Notes under the pieces: model-generated
What the model was told of the DNA's origin: nothing
What the model saw: only the letters and a program-made list of their open reading frames with translations
The model's database searches: none
Shown here: one piece after another, positions 36,376-49,379 of the stretch
Numbering within the stretch: position 1 is the stretch's first letter
Layout: each line of letters opens with the position of its first letter
NCBI GenBank assembly: GCA_021234155.1
Contig: JAJEKV010000014.1
Span: forward strand, 22,087,513-22,151,512
Source: Isoetes taiwanensis
Taxonomy: Eukaryota > Streptophyta > Lycopodiopsida > Isoetales > Isoetaceae
Length of the DNA stretch: 64,000 nucleotides
Reading direction: 5' to 3'
Made by a program: the position numbers and the translations under genes

Positions 36376-37828
36376 AGCGTGGAAATAGGTGATGTGTCAA
36401 CTCTATAGTGTTCCAAAGAAAAATGAAAAACGAAATGTTGAGTAGATCCGGAATGGAAAAATAGAATGTTAGCCAAAAAATAGGTTGCTGCCTAAAAGGC
36501 AATTCTGAGATAAAGGAATTGTCACGTGGCAAGCAGTAATAAGCTTGCTGATGAATTATACATATTATACATGTCAATATAACTATTAGGGGCACGATTA
36601 AGAACAAGACCCTTAAGTCTAAATCTAGGCCAGCAATTATGGCAAGGCTGAGCAATTAGCAGCACCAAAGGAACAAGAGTTAAGTTTAACATCAACCTTA
36701 AATAGAGCAAGTAAGCGTCGACATCAAAATTTGGGACATCGGCAAGTATGACCTCATAATAGACATGGAATATTTAAAGTCGGCTAAGGCAATAAGTGAT
36801 TACCATAAGCAAGAGATGTTTATCCTAGCATCAAATGGCAACATCTTACAATCAAAGTTAAGGAAGTAATTTTAGTCATGCAATGCATGTCCGTGAAGCA
36901 ATTACTTAAGTGCATCATGAGGGATGAGGTCGCATACATACTTAAGCTAGAAGCTGTCGACCCCGACAACAAGAGTAAGAAGAAACATGCTACTTCGAAA
37001 CAGTTGCTTCGGTCAACTGCTAAGCTAATCTAGAAGTTCCATGATATACCTCCAAATGAAATTCGAGAGCTTGTGCCTTATAGAGGCATAGAGCGTGAAA
37101 TCATTGTTGCACCAGATGCAGAGCTTACCAGTAAAGCTCTTTATAGAATGAACACTCCTGAGCAGTGAAGCTCAAGAAGTAGTTATAGGAGTTCCTTGAT
37201 TTGGAGGTTCATTCGGTCAGAAGTCGGAAGACGTATATCAACCATCGACAGCTCAACAAGCAGACGACGTAATGGATCAACTTCAAGGATCGAGACCCCT
37301 CTCAAATCGACTTAAGGTTGGGCTATCATCAAATAAGGATCAAGGAGGAAAATATTCATAAGACTGCTTCAGAACGTGTTGGGGGCACTACAATTTCATA
37401 GTAATGCCCCTTGGTCATCATTTGTTTCTTCGATGACATCGTGATCTACAGCAAATCAATGGAGGAATATGCAGTCCATTTGAGGAGAGCTTTGGAGATG
37501 TTAAGACGACGCCACTTGTTGGCAAGCTTTTAAAGTGTCATTTTGCAACGCTATCTCCATATTGATAAGTGAATTCGGCAAGAAGATAGAAGAAGCCATC
37601 TCCTCTAGCATGGAGTTCAAGCACATATGGGCTAGACCTTGCAAGAGCGCAAGGATGGATACAAAAAGAGAGACCTTCAAACATTTTAAAAATGAAAGCC
37701 AATCTTTTATATCACAAGAAGAAGCTTATGTACCTAAAGCATCAAGAGTAAGGAACCTAATCTTATATGATATGGATAATAGCCTTATTGCCGGCCATGC
37801 AGGATTTATAAAGACCTACTTAAGATTA

Positions 37829-38813
37829 GAAGTTGTGACGCTCCCTGAATATATACGGCACTCTGGACGTATACATACGGGGACTTTCCCCTCCCAAGGC
37901 AACCAACTCGCCATGAGCAGGGCCCTCCGTCTAACTCGGACCATCTATGAAAGATGCCCGGGTGAAGGACACGGAGGTGTCATTCGGCCCACGCCTTCGA
38001 TGGGACTCCTACGTCACGGAAGCGTGAATACAAGTTAGCATACAACATAATCATATCATAAATCACCACCACGAAGGGTGGCACATCCATCCAACAGTAT
38101 AACAGAGGGAATACATTTAAATACTAGAGAAAACTCCCCAAACCCAAGGTTCTACCCCGGCTCAGACTCTAATGAGGTTCGACTGACGGCTAGGTCTCAG
38201 GGGAACAGCAGACAGAATCTTGACATGGAGTTGGCTGGCATAGAACATCGGCTAGGGTTGTCCACTCCATCCATACATTACAGAACATAATCCATATTTG
38301 AGAACAGTTCTAAACTATCAAACAAGGGTTAATCATAATCAAAGACAACCAGAGAAGACTAACAGAGGCGCTGGCCCTAGAATGTCAAGCTAATCTATCC
38401 ACTAACCCGAATTCCTGCTAGATCCATTGTCATGTGGCATCTCCATCTTCAATCAATCTGGGCGCCCAGCAGCTCCTCTCCTTGAAATTGATTTGGGGCA
38501 AATGGGAATTGGGATCCAATTTGCTGGCCCAAATTAGCAGTTTCCTGCTGGCCAATCGAGTTTGGCCAGGTGTCCTTTCCCTAATTAATCAATTATCCTA
38601 ACTTAATTAGCTTAATTAAATTACTTAGATAATGATTCCTTAATTATAGGAAATTAACCCTTAATTAGCCCCTTATTAATGTAGCATAGAAAAATTAATC
38701 CCTTTTAGGTCAACCCCCTAGGTTAACATACCACATGGTGGCATATTCTTACTGCGTGACGTGTCAGTATATTTATACATATACCGTATAAATACGTGGA
38801 ACGTCACAGAAGT
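37829..38813 (+). mobile_element. Solo LTR (975 bp) inserted in the gypsy integrase
   Basis: The insertion spans 37834-38808. It begins TGTGACGCTCCC, ends AACGTCACA, and is flanked by the 5-bp direct repeat GAAGT at 37829-37833 and 38809-38813. TG...CA ends, a 5-bp duplication and no coding content are what an LTR-LTR recombination leaves. The integrase reading resumes just after it. The start resembles the putative LTR start at 41996 (TGTGACGTTCCCC), so both may be from related families. Confidence 0.85.
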
Positions 38814-39762
38814 AGCTATTTCTGGACAGGAATGAAGAAACAGATAGCCAGGTATATCCAAGAATGCCAATTGTGTCAGTAGACAAAGACAGAACAATTT
38901 CGAATCCCGGGAGCTTTGGAACCTTTGGTAGTGACAGACGTCAAGTGGGAAGTTGTCAGCTGGATTTCGTAGCGGGCCTTCCAAGGACAGCAACGGGCTT
39001 TGATTCTTTGATGGTTGTGGTAGATAAGTTATCTAAAATGGCACATTCTTGCCATGCTGCACCATAGATACAGCTTTGGATACAACCTTGTTATCTATGA
39101 AAAAGATTTTTTTAGATTGCATGGAATGCCCATGGCGATCGTCTTTGATAGAGTTCCGAAGTTCATGAGTGCCTTTTGGCAAGACTTCTCCAACGCGATC
39201 TGCATCAAGTTGTAGATGAGTTCTGTTTATCATCCGCAGACATGTGGGCAAATGGAGTGCACCAACAGAATCTTGGAGGACATGTTAAGAAACGATGCTT
39301 GGAACAAGCAATCCAAATGGGTTGATTACATCCACCCAGTCGAGTTGCGTACAATAATACGAGTCAAGAATCATCGAAGATGTCTCCCTTCATGATCAAT
39401 GACGGTTATTAATGCTTGACCCCAAATACGTGGCACAATCTAGTGTCCAAGGTGGAAGTTTCTTAACAACTTCGGCAAATATGCAGCAGCTTGTGGTAGA
39501 AGTGCGAGAATATCTTCAAATAGCAAGGGCACAATAGAAGAGCCTAGCAGATAGATATAAAACTCCCCGAGAGTTTGTGTAGGAAATAAAGTTGGCTCAA
39601 ATAAAGGTGAAGCAAGTGAAGTTCCCATCGACAATTGTAAGAAACTTGCTCTAAGATGGGTGGGGGCTTTTAAGATTGTCAAGCGAATAGGGATCCAGTC
39701 ATAAGCTCAACTTACCCGCTCATCTAAAAGTTCATAAGGTCTTCCAAACCCGAAAGAAGTTT

Positions 39763-40035
39763 TTGGAGACTCCAACCTTGTTGGAGATGACTGAGGAACA
39801 AATTGAAATAGTTCTTGAATTGATTCTTGACAAGGCATTCAAGAAAACAAGAAGGTCTAAATTTCTTCAGTACCTGGTCAAGTGGAAATACTTGTCTGTG
39901 GAAGATGCAACATGGGTATTAAAGCAAAATTTAGGTAAAACAATATCCACATTTATGGAGCAGTTCGACGACCAAGTCATCTACGAATTGATCGCCAGCC
40001 CGTCAGGTAGCTTAGCTTGTATGTTTAGTGCTTAA
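39763..40035 (+). other. Chromodomain at the C-terminus of the gypsy integrase
   Basis: A 90-codon open segment with LELILDKAFKKTRRSK, then FLQYLVKWKYLSVEDATWV. The aromatic/hydrophobic KW-Y-W pattern is that of chromodomains which direct chromovirus integration to marked chromatin. It is the best preserved part of this element. Confidence 0.75.
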
Positions 40036-41560
40036 GTGCAAATAATGTATGCATCCTAGTTTAGTTAAGATGCATACGTGAAAGTTGGAGCATTGGCGAT
40101 GATGAGATCCCTTTGGGTGTTCTCTAGGCCAGTACGCACCAAGGGTGCGCACAGGGTTGCCCTTAAGGCCATATCTGCATAGGCGTGATTTATAAGGTGA
40201 GGCGAATCATAAGCTTTCTATATTAGTTTTGTAGGCGATTACTTTTTGCGACTTGAACTGTTTCATAGAAACTCTGGCGAAACTTGCCAACGTTAATATG
40301 GTAATTGAAATAAATAAATTAGATGTCAATTCACATACAACTTACAGGATTAAGGAAACCTATTATGTATAGCAAAATTTGAGTAGTTGTTGATTTTTTG
40401 AGTATTCTATTATGGTCCACTAGAGCTAGCAAACAATTACTTGATCTACAATGTTGTTAAGGGAATAATCTATGATCCTAAACACTTAGTTCCATGGAAG
40501 TGGAGGCGAAACTCTAGATCTGAGCTTAAGAATGCATGGCTAATTTAAGAAAGGCGAGCAGACGAAATGGTAAAACTTTGGCGAAAGAATATAATTTATT
40601 TTCAATAGTAACCTATTCAGCTTTAGTATCTCATTTTCGAAAATATTCAAAATATAGCCATTTGGCTATAAATAGCCCCTTAAGGGCAACCCTGGGTGCG
40701 CATGACCAGAAGGAGGTCATATGGGATTGAGCACGTGATCATGGGCGATGATGGGATCATATGGGATGTTCTCTAGCTTAAACCCTCAAAGCCATGATGC
40801 ACAGGGTGGTGCATGACCGAAGGGGTCATGTACATGTAGGCACGGGATCATGGGTGATGATGAGATCATCATTAGGATATTCCATATGCCACGATGCATG
40901 GCATGTGCGCATGACCATGGGGGTCATGTAGAGGTAAATGTGATCATGGGCGATGATGGGATCATCTGGGATGTTCTCTAGCTTAAACCCTCAAAGCCAT
41001 GATGGACAGGATCATCTTGTATGTTATAGTGCTTAAGTGCAAATAACGTATGCATCCTAGTTTAGTTAAGATGCATATGTGAAAGTTGGAGCATTGGCGA
41101 TGATGAGATCCCTTTGGGTGTTCTCTAGGCCAGTACGCACCAAGGGTCCGCATGACCAGAAGGAGGTCATATGGGATTGAGCACGTGGGCGATGATGGGA
41201 TCATCTGGGATGTTCTCTAGCTTAAACCCTCAAAGCCATGATGCACAGGGTGGTGCATGACCGAAGGGGTCATGTACATGTAGGCACGGGATCATGGGTG
41301 ATGATGAGATCATCATTAGGATATTCCATATGCCACGATGCACGGCATGTGCGCATGACCATGGGGGCCATGTAGAGGTAAATGTGATCATGAACGATGA
41401 TGGGATCATCTGGGATGTTCCCTAGCTTAAACCTTCAGGGGCATGATGCACTACGAGTATGCATGATCAAGGGGATCACGTACAAGGTAGCACGCGATCA
41501 TGGGTGGTGATAGAATCATCTTAAACGGTCCTTAAGCTCAAATCCTATGGGCCATGATCG
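40030..41560. repeat. Tandem and interspersed minisatellite in the gypsy 3' region
   Basis: A 117-bp block starting GCTTAAGTGCAAATAA at 40030 recurs at 41031. A roughly 210-bp block (ATCATGGGCGATGATGGG onward) at about 40737-40945 recurs 444 bp later at 41181-41390. Shorter diverged copies extend to 41.56 kb. The core GATGATGGGATCATC is near-palindromic and repeats every 60-70 bp. It lies between the chromodomain and the polypurine tract, so it is an expanded 3' untranslated region. Confidence 0.8.
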
Positions 41561-41982
41561 AGTGCAGGTAATAGAGGTAACCTTGAGCTAGTAGTTCAGC
41601 TTAAGGAGGTAATTAGGGAGGTGGTTCCCTTAAAACCACAACTTATTAACTAAATTAACACAATGTGTTACTCATTGCAGGCCAGTGAAGGCGGGGAATC
41701 GAGGGGAGCACATTACGAGGAGATAGGAGTATAAATTTTGTGCTTAATAATATACTCCTAAACATGCTGTGATGTTATTAGGTATTAACTTCTATGATAC
41801 TAATTATTGAGGTTGTATAAATTTTGTACAGCATATAAGTATAGCCTTATAATTGATGTTATAAGTAAATATGGGAAGATCAATCCTTTCAACATAGTTG
41901 AATTGCTATATTACTTGTTATTACCTGGTAAGGTTGATGCAGGTCCGTCACCTTACCATAATGCTGAGGACAACATTATGCT

Positions 41983-43470
41983 AAAGGGGAGAGAATGTGA
42001 CGTTCCCCTAAAATATATGATATAAACACGTATATTTCTAGGCCACGTCACCATACAATCCTATCTTAGTAGCCTTGTATACCGTAGTGTGTGGATAAGG
42101 GAGCGTGGCTAAGTTCTTCATATAATGTTGCCAACCTTAGGATGGAACCATTTCCACATGGTCCCATCCTATTGGCCACCTGCCATATGGATGCAGCCTA
42201 TTGGAGCCATGTAACATGACATGGCAACCCTAACATACTAATGGCCAAACCCTAACCCTAGGCCATTTTTGGCTCCTACAGTCTTGGAATCTTGTTCGCG
42301 CGTGAAACTCCATTTCGAGAATCGTCTGCTACAGCACAATATAGCTCAGCAGCCTCAGAAGCGTGTGCACATCAGAAGAAGTGGGGGCTACTTCGGATTA
42401 CTTGCAGAGCGACGGAGACGCTGGGAGTGGGTGGAAGTCTTTTAGAATAGGTATTTGGAGTAGATTCCTTGGTAGATCATCCGGAAGTTAGGATTCTAGA
42501 TGAGTTAGCATTTCTTATCTCTAGTAGAGCTATCCTAGAACCCTTTGTTTGGATCTTGAACCCAAATCAATGAACTATAACTGCCAGTTAGATGCATGTG
42601 ATTAGGATTAGATGTTATTCTCACTTATTATCATGTTATGTGGATATATTATAATGGTTGATCATGTTTGTTCCTCTTATATTGGGAAGGGGGATAGAGA
42701 CATAGTAGCCATTATTTAGATGATCCTCCTAGTTTAGACGCCTTAGTTCCTACTACATGCAGTCTGTGCATAGAGCCCATCAGGCTACGGAGGCTATGGA
42801 GTGACCAAGCACCACATAACGGGGTTAGTGTCAAAGTGGAAGGAGGTTCCTGCTGAGGTGGCTATTGGGGATCCATAGCGGGCTAGGCCTATAGTCTGTC
42901 ACTTCGTGTGGGCGGAGTATGAATTGGACACTTCCTGGATCAATGGTATCGCCTTGATTCTCAAGAGTTGCAGGTGTCGGTCTGGCTCTTGTTTTGGGGA
43001 CTTCAGCCGGGTAAGGACGTGTGTCGCCACGATCCTCTAGCCGCCCATAGAGCCACTATTCTGCAAGAAGGAGAGATGCAATCCTTCCTACCTCATCGGA
43101 CCGAGGAGATGCAACCCGGAGCAGTCCCATCGGGTGATACCATGAGACTACATCTCCGATAGGTTATAGTCATGCTAGAGGCTGATTTAGCCCATCTGCA
43201 AAGTATGCACAGGAGGGGCGGATAGAGTGGTCAACCCTAGCCATTGTCTATTTCCAGCCCAAGTCATTGCCATAACCTGGTCTACTCTATCTTGAGACCC
43301 CAGCCGTCAGTCTACTTTCCTCACGAGTCTGAGCCTGAGTAGGAGCTCATGTAATGATGATGTATTGATATCTACGATGGATCTATGGATGGATAGATGG
43401 TACTACCCTTTGAGGTAGTTGATTATATTGTTATTGCTAGTACTGATGTTTATGTTTATGCTTCCACTGT
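41983..43470 (+). mobile_element. Polypurine tract and probable 3' LTR of the gypsy element
   Basis: AAAGGGGAGAGAA (41983-41995) directly precedes TGTGACGTTCCCC (41996), the layout of a polypurine tract and LTR start. The LTR end is not certain; no TSD or second LTR was found, so the right boundary given is approximate. The stretch has no recognised gene. Confidence 0.5.
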
Positions 43471-43562
43471 TATAGGAGCCCATAAGGGAAGGGCGCGCAA
43501 GACACCTCCGTGTCCCCTTCTCGCACCATGGCCATCCTAGGTGCGGGATAGATGGAGGGCCC

Positions 43563-44250
43563 ATGCGACAAGTGTGCTGGATGGGGGATTTCCTGCGAGA
43601 TGTACGATGGGGCATCGTATATTTGGTGGGGAGCATCACAGGACATCCACTGGAGCCCCAGGAGGAAGCATTTGCTGCTATGGGTCCTTATGTTCCAAAT
43701 ATCAATGATGTGACGGTCACTATGGAACTTGATGAAGAAGGCGAGGATTTGATGGAAAACAATACCCATGCACGCGAGGAGAAGGAAGAAGCCAAAGAAG
43801 AGATGCTAAGGATGGATCTTGACAAAGAAGTGGCTAACTCCACATTGCAAGAAGTAAAAGCTTTGGGTAACCATCTCACCCGCTTTTTCCTCTTTTCTTT
43901 CAAAGAAGGACAAGTATTGTTTTTTGCCAAAGATCTAGCCCTTGTAGCAGAAGCATCCTGGTGGGCACTCAGGGGTTTAGTGACAATGGCAGACCACAAG
44001 AAAATTTTATTACCAGATTCACACTCTTGTATTGATGCACTGTGACCTTGCCATTACCGTCCTGGACCACGATATTGTTGCCTGGATGTTCATGAAAATG
44101 CTGGTTGCTGCACCCTTGGTGACCGTTTTTCTACCAGAGATTGCGTCAGCAGCTGCCGTTATGGTCAATCCCAGCGTCACTTTGCTTCATCGTCGAAAAC
44201 AACCCGAGCCTCCTTCCCCAATACAAGACGAGGCAGGGCTAAATTCTTGA
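43563..44250 (+). CDS. Unidentified open frames between two LTR elements
   Basis: A 160-codon frame (43563-44045) and an overlapping 72-codon frame (44032-44250) are longer than expected in AT-rich DNA. The first has an acidic Glu/Lys-rich middle (EEKEEAKEEMLRMDLDKE). I recognise no domain. They may be gag-like debris of a flanking retroelement, or chance. Confidence 0.2.
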
Positions 44251-44794
44251 GATAAACTCTTGTATTGTTCTTAGTTGTATTGCCATCTTGAGCACTACTA
44301 CATTTTGTAGCCATAATTGGCAATCTATTTTTGCATTATATAAATATTTATGTTTAACAATGGTCCCAGTAGACCCCCCTCTAGAGATGGATGATGATTG
44401 CGTATATTAAATAACTCTTAATTAAAGTCATACGCAATTATTGTCTATAACCAATCTTGTTTTTCTATAGATGGAACACCAACGCTCTCTGGGCCGCTCT
44501 AGTTGACCATGGACATCTGATCCCCCAACAATAGCTAATTATTATGAAGCACCAGATGGCGGAGCTGGAGGCCTATGTGTTACAGAGGAACCCACTATCC
44601 ATGGTCCAAGAATATGGCCCTAAAGTGCCTACGGGTGAACCCAACTAGATACCACTACCACCTGCACTGGCACAAGCTGCTGTCAATCCAGCATGTACTA
44701 AGCGCGAACATAGTTCTTCTACATCTAGTTCTAGTCCATATGTTACTAGGATCATGTTCTTCACTTGAGAAGCATAATCAATGAATTGTATCAA

Positions 44795-44806
44795 GTGGTA
44801 TCAGAG
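44795..44806 (+). promoter_or_regulatory. Retroelement primer-binding site (initiator Met tRNA)
   Basis: TGGTATCAGAGC matches the usual plant PBS complementary to the 3' end of tRNA-iMet and sits directly after an LTR-like CA end. Confidence 0.7.
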
Positions 44807-45799
44807 CGGAGGTTGAAATTCTTACGGAATCTATGGGCTGTGGGAACATCATCGAGCTTTTGAATTTTTACCTTTTGATTTGAATCAAAGAAGACGGAAC
44901 TAGTGGTGGTATTATACTCCAATGCTGCAAAATATCAAGAATCTTGCAAGCTTGTGTTGCAAGTACAGTTGGGTTTAACTCTGTCAACGAAGTGTTGGGG
45001 ACAAGTATTTGAGTAAACTGGCGACTCTTTGGAGCATGGCGTCCAAAGTGGAGACTTGGAGTCCCCAAGAACCTGTTGATTTTGGGATAAAGATTTTGTA
45101 TTTGATGAAGAATCATATTGTTCTGGTAATGGGTATTGAAAGTAAGGTGGATTGCACGACTATTGCTGCAAGTGAGGCTGGAGCGTCATTAGCAGAAAAA
45201 AAACTCAGTGCTTTCATGGAGAATGCTCGAAGTATATGGGCCGACTTCTTGTGAACGAGTTTGGATCATTGGGGAAATTCCTATGATCCTTGGGGATTAT
45301 TATGGAATAATAAAGGCGACTGCTGGATTGTCGTGGAAAAAGCTTGTTTTGGAGACACCTGTTGTACAACATTGAGCTCTGCTTTGTCATAATCGCCGAA
45401 CTACCTGCCACAACCTCTTGCCATCTCTAGAAGTCTATTTTGATCATTTGAGCTTGTGTAACTTCCAACCTTTAAGTCTGAGTATGAGAACCACAAAAAG
45501 CATCTTGCTTGAGACTGCAGAGTCAGCTCGTGCTGATCTGAGAGGCCGATTGGCAATGGGGGTCATTTATATGAATATTTGACTTTGGAAGTCATTCATA
45601 TTAACACTTGACCTTATTTGCAGGCTTGCTTAGTGTCAAGCATTGGGGAGAACTCTATGAATAAGCTACCGAATATATGGATGCGAGATTTGGATGCGGA
45701 ATCTCAAATTGCTTCATATAGTATGGGCTTATGGGTAAAGTTCGTAAGTTGATTTTCTTTATGCGGAATAAAGAGTAAAATTTTATTTCCTGTGTATAC

Positions 45800-46110
45800 C
45801 CATGGTAGATTGGTAATTACGATTGCAACGTAATAGCCTGAACATAGTGCACTAATTGCTATTGCCTCTTGGTAGACCAGCAATTGTGTTTGCAGCACAA
45901 CAGACTTGAATAAGAGTGCATTAAATGTATATTTTTGAAGAGTAGCAATTGTGATTGCAACGCAATAGGCTTGACAAAAGTTGCATCCGTATCGCGAAGA
46001 TACATTATATCGCGAAGATACAATCAAGTAGTACCACAGAGGTACGAAAGATAATAATGTACCGCAGAGGTACAAGAGAAATATCATATTGTGGAAGTAC
46101 GCGGATATCC
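45800..46110. repeat. Short diverged repeats inside the LTR element
   Basis: Three copies of an AATTG-GATTGCAACG-AATAG-type phrase (about 45815, 45880 and 45945) are followed by two copies of TATCGCGAAGATACA and several GTACCRCAGAGGTAC near-palindromes at 46032-46070. Non-coding; likely local slippage products. Confidence 0.6.
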
Positions 46111-47830
46111 ATAATTATTATTTCTAGATTTTTGCAGAGATTAAAAGGATAGGGACGTGGAGGTGACAAAGATATGTGGTACTGTGGAAGTACAATAACT
46201 TATATAACTGTTTCTTGATTGTGGAACGTTGATTATGGAACAACCACCTTGAGAAGGGATGGACCAAATATTGGAGTGTACTTGGACGATCGCGGACGAT
46301 CTTTTTGAGAAGGGATGGATTGATATGGGGTAGAGCACGGGAGAGTGGTCCACGTCGACTGGGTGATGAGGCATGGCAAAATATGGCAAATATTATATCT
46401 TAATGTGTTACTCCCAAGTTTGTCTAATAATATATTAAAGGCAAGGGATAACCATTGATAGGGGAAACATATATACCTAGGGACCTTTATTCTTATTGGT
46501 GGTTGCACAACAAAGATGGTGTCGAGTTATCATTGGAAAAAAGGTGGAACTAATGACTAAACTAAGGCCATCTATTAATATGTAAAAAGGGGCTTCGAAC
46601 TATTATAGTGGAAAAGGGCCTTAAATATTAACGGGGAGGGAGGGGGGAGGATAGGATGTTGAAAGGGCTTTGCGATACCATATATTTATGGAAAAAAGGG
46701 ACAATGGAATATATTTGAAGAAGGCCTCTCTTTGGAAAAAAAGGGGGACGTGAGCCAATATCTATATAACAGGAGCATATCGACCTGTTAACAGGGGGAG
46801 TTATCAGTGTAACGATAGCAGCACCTGCATCAGGACAGTGTCTGGGCAGCCGGCAATGACCACCCCTACAACTGTCCTGTGGCCATGGCAATCCGAGAAA
46901 AGAAGCCATTATTGTTCTGCTCTTGGCAGAATCGCCTTGCAGCTTCGGCCTCCTTTCAATTTGAGAGTTATATGAAGAGTTGGAATTCCTGATCAGTTAC
47001 CAGAATCTTAGTTTGAGCTGGAGCGATATCCCGAATCCTTTCCTTAAACCTTGTTGTAAAGGCTTGATCTATGTCTACATGGAGTAGAATTATAAACAGA
47101 CATGCCTGCTCCCAGCCATCGGAGTTAATTTTGCTGCTATAGAGCTTGTGAGTGCCATAACCCCGTGGACTCGGTTGGGCGGTTAACTGTGTGATTCAAT
47201 ATGTTTATCTGAGATATATGTTACTTGGATCTTGTTCTTCACTTGAGAAGCTGTTGAGCAGCTAATTAGTTTTCCATAATCAATGAATTGTATCAAAATA
47301 TGTCATATACATAAAAATATTCTAGCTTCCATTTAAATGTTAGTGATTACAAGATCGATGATCTTAGTGTTTTCCTTTCCATGATCCACAAGATAATCCG
47401 CAAAATTATTTACTGGAATGATATACACTTCATCTTACTACAACTGTCTTTCTGCATATAAAATCTCTTCATATTACAACTTCTCAAAACTATCAAGTTA
47501 ATATCCGACTTTTAAATTTCTGAAATACACTAGAACAAGCAATAACAGTTTGGAAATCTGTAAATATCCAACGCTATATTTTATCGCAGCTTAGAAAGAA
47601 GCCTCTTACAATAACCATAGTAAGTCTGAAATCTCCTTTGTTTTTAACTCCAACTGTACAACTAGTAACAATGAACAAACTACTTCAACTCCTAGAAGAT
47701 GTAGTTCAGGTTACCTGTATCCAACCAATACACTAGTTAGCAACAAGTAACAGTGCAAGGGACATCAGGTAAACTATTAAACTACATGGCTCATCGCCCT
47801 CACCTGATTGTTAAAGATAAATCATAAGGA

Positions 47831-49085
47831 TTACATGCCATCAGATGCAAGCCACTCTAATAGCAAACTCAAAGAGCATATGGCTGCCATTGTCAGCTCT
47901 GTTCTATTTTAAAGGCTTGTAAAAATAAAATTTAATTCAACATGAATATAACTATTATTAAGCCTACACCAAAGCCTAAGCATGAATATAATTTTTCTGA
48001 AGTAGAGGCTTCCTACATTAGCCCTGTTACATCAGCCAAAACTGCCATAAGATTCAGCCAATATGCAACATTTCCTTTCCCTTCCCTAGTTTAGCAACAT
48101 TTATCCAGTATTCAGCAGTTAGAACTCATGAAGAGCAAAAATAATCCAGCTAGTTGCTACCCATGTCCAAAGAGAAATAGTTATCATGAACATGAGCTGA
48201 TCACTCATAATACTTTGAGAATCTGTTTATTGTATATGCCCAGCCGAGAGCGAGAACACTAACATAGCATACAAATGCTATCAATCTAGCAATCTAGCGA
48301 TACCCTCAAAACTCTAAAGACTCTTTCTACTGCAAGCCAGCCTAGAAGCTTGTTCAGAGCAAACTTACACTATCTACCATTTAATCTATACACAAATCTT
48401 ACTTCTTATCTACCACTTAATCTACCAAACTTAGAAAAAACACACCTGCAAATAGGCCAGACCTTAAGCAACTTCATCAGATGACTAAAAGCACAGGGAA
48501 AGCTAGCATATTGAACTTTATTGCACCTAGCAACTATCCGACTATAAAGCCATAGGATCAGTCTAGAAGTCTGAGATATATACATCTTTCTACGAAAATA
48601 TCAATTTGATATGCTTATAATATATATCAGATATTTTCAACTCTAACTGGAAAGATGATTATTTATCCATCCATTCACTTTCCAGAAATCGATTAAGAAG
48701 CAGAAATATACAATATACAAGACCTGTATAATCGCGCCTCCAGGCTTAACCGATTGTCCAGCATTCTTTGGCATTGTTGATGATCCATCTAACATTTGGC
48801 ATTCAGGCATAGCTCCAAATTGTTGTATCAACATCAATAGCCATGAAATAAAGCATTGGGCTTCTCACAAGAAATCATTATAGTTATAGCCTCCGTTCAT
48901 AACCAAACTCTATAACAAAGTTTTATGGGGCAAGGGAACAGGACAAAAAAACCTCAAAAGATTACCTCCAAAACACCAAATCCCTTAAACGTATATCTAG
49001 CAGCAAGTGTCGGATTCCCAGCCCTCAAAACATATTCTAACCCCTTAGCTGATCCAAGAAAACCCTCCCGGAACCGTGAAAATGC
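47831..49085 (-). pseudogene. Exon-like remnants of a small conserved-looking protein
   Basis: Minus-strand segments look coding. One, ending with a donor at 48966, contains FREGFLGSAKGLEYVLRAG and ARYTFKGFGVLE. Another (about 48862-48724) contains LIQQFGAMPECQMLDG and ends GGAIIQ before GTCTTG. A possible terminal segment (47896-47831) ends LLEWLASDGM and a stop. No initiator Met is visible for the first, and the first and second do not join in phase. This may be a pseudogene or an incompletely read gene. I do not recognise the family. The intervening and downstream DNA (47.3-48.6 kb) is AT-rich intron-like sequence. Confidence 0.33.
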
Positions 49086-49379
49086 TTAGACCCGAGGCGC
49101 CAAAACGCAAGAGATACTGCATGTATACGTACTTTTTTTTTTTCAAAAAAACCCCTTCTCCGTCTACGCACATGTATTCTACGGAATACATATGTGAACC
49201 CCCCTTGGTCCCGATTTATGTCTTTGTTGCTTCTTTATATCAAGGAAGTCATAACAATGATTATAATTTCGTCAATTATGCTACATTATGTTGATTGTCA
49301 TTACTTTATCTATATTGCATTATTTACGATTAATTCAATGTGTTTGCCTAAATGCTTGAATTTATCAAAATTACTATAG

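Larger units (their letters stand above)
36690..40035 (+). pseudogene. Decayed chromodomain Ty3-gypsy polyprotein
   Basis: Broken frames give the pol order of a chromovirus. The protease end is DIGKYDLIIDMEYL (about 36.74 kb). The pre-RT linker is IREIIVAPDAEL-like with ALYRMNTPEQ. Reverse transcriptase has DLRLGYHQIRIKEE (37.31 kb) and FFDDIVIYSKSMEEY (37.43 kb). The integrase zinc-binding region has YVPKASRVRNLIL and NSLIAGHAGFIKTY (37.73-37.82 kb), then [14 protein letters not shown] and [11 protein letters not shown] after a solo LTR insertion, then [17 protein letters not shown] chromodomain with KFLQYLVKWKYLSVEDATW lies at 39.85-39.92 kb. Most of the RT C-terminus and RNase H is deleted between 37.5 and 37.7 kb. 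Many stops and frame changes show it is inactive. Gag and the 5' LTR were not found. Confidence 0.85.
44718..47295 (+). mobile_element. LTR retroelement lacking recognisable pol
   Basis: A tRNA-iMet-type primer-binding site, TGGTATCAGAGC, lies at 44795-44806, two bases after a CA end. The 75 bp before it (ATATGTTACT, then TTCTTCACTTGAGAAG, then AATCAATGAATTGTATCA) recur at 47218-47295 with a 22-bp insertion, giving the 3' LTR end. A purine tract at 46633-46650 followed by TGTTGAAAGG (46657) is a plausible 3' LTR start, making it 639 bp. The 5' LTR matches only over its last part. The internal 1.9 kb has no reverse transcriptase or integrase, so this is a non-autonomous or deleted copy. Confidence 0.5.

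Noticed and set aside
37834-38808. DNA transposon with inverted ends TGTGACG/CGTCACA
   Set aside because: The short inverted ends with TG...CA and a 5-bp duplication fit an LTR better, and the start matches the LTR start after the polypurine tract at 41996.
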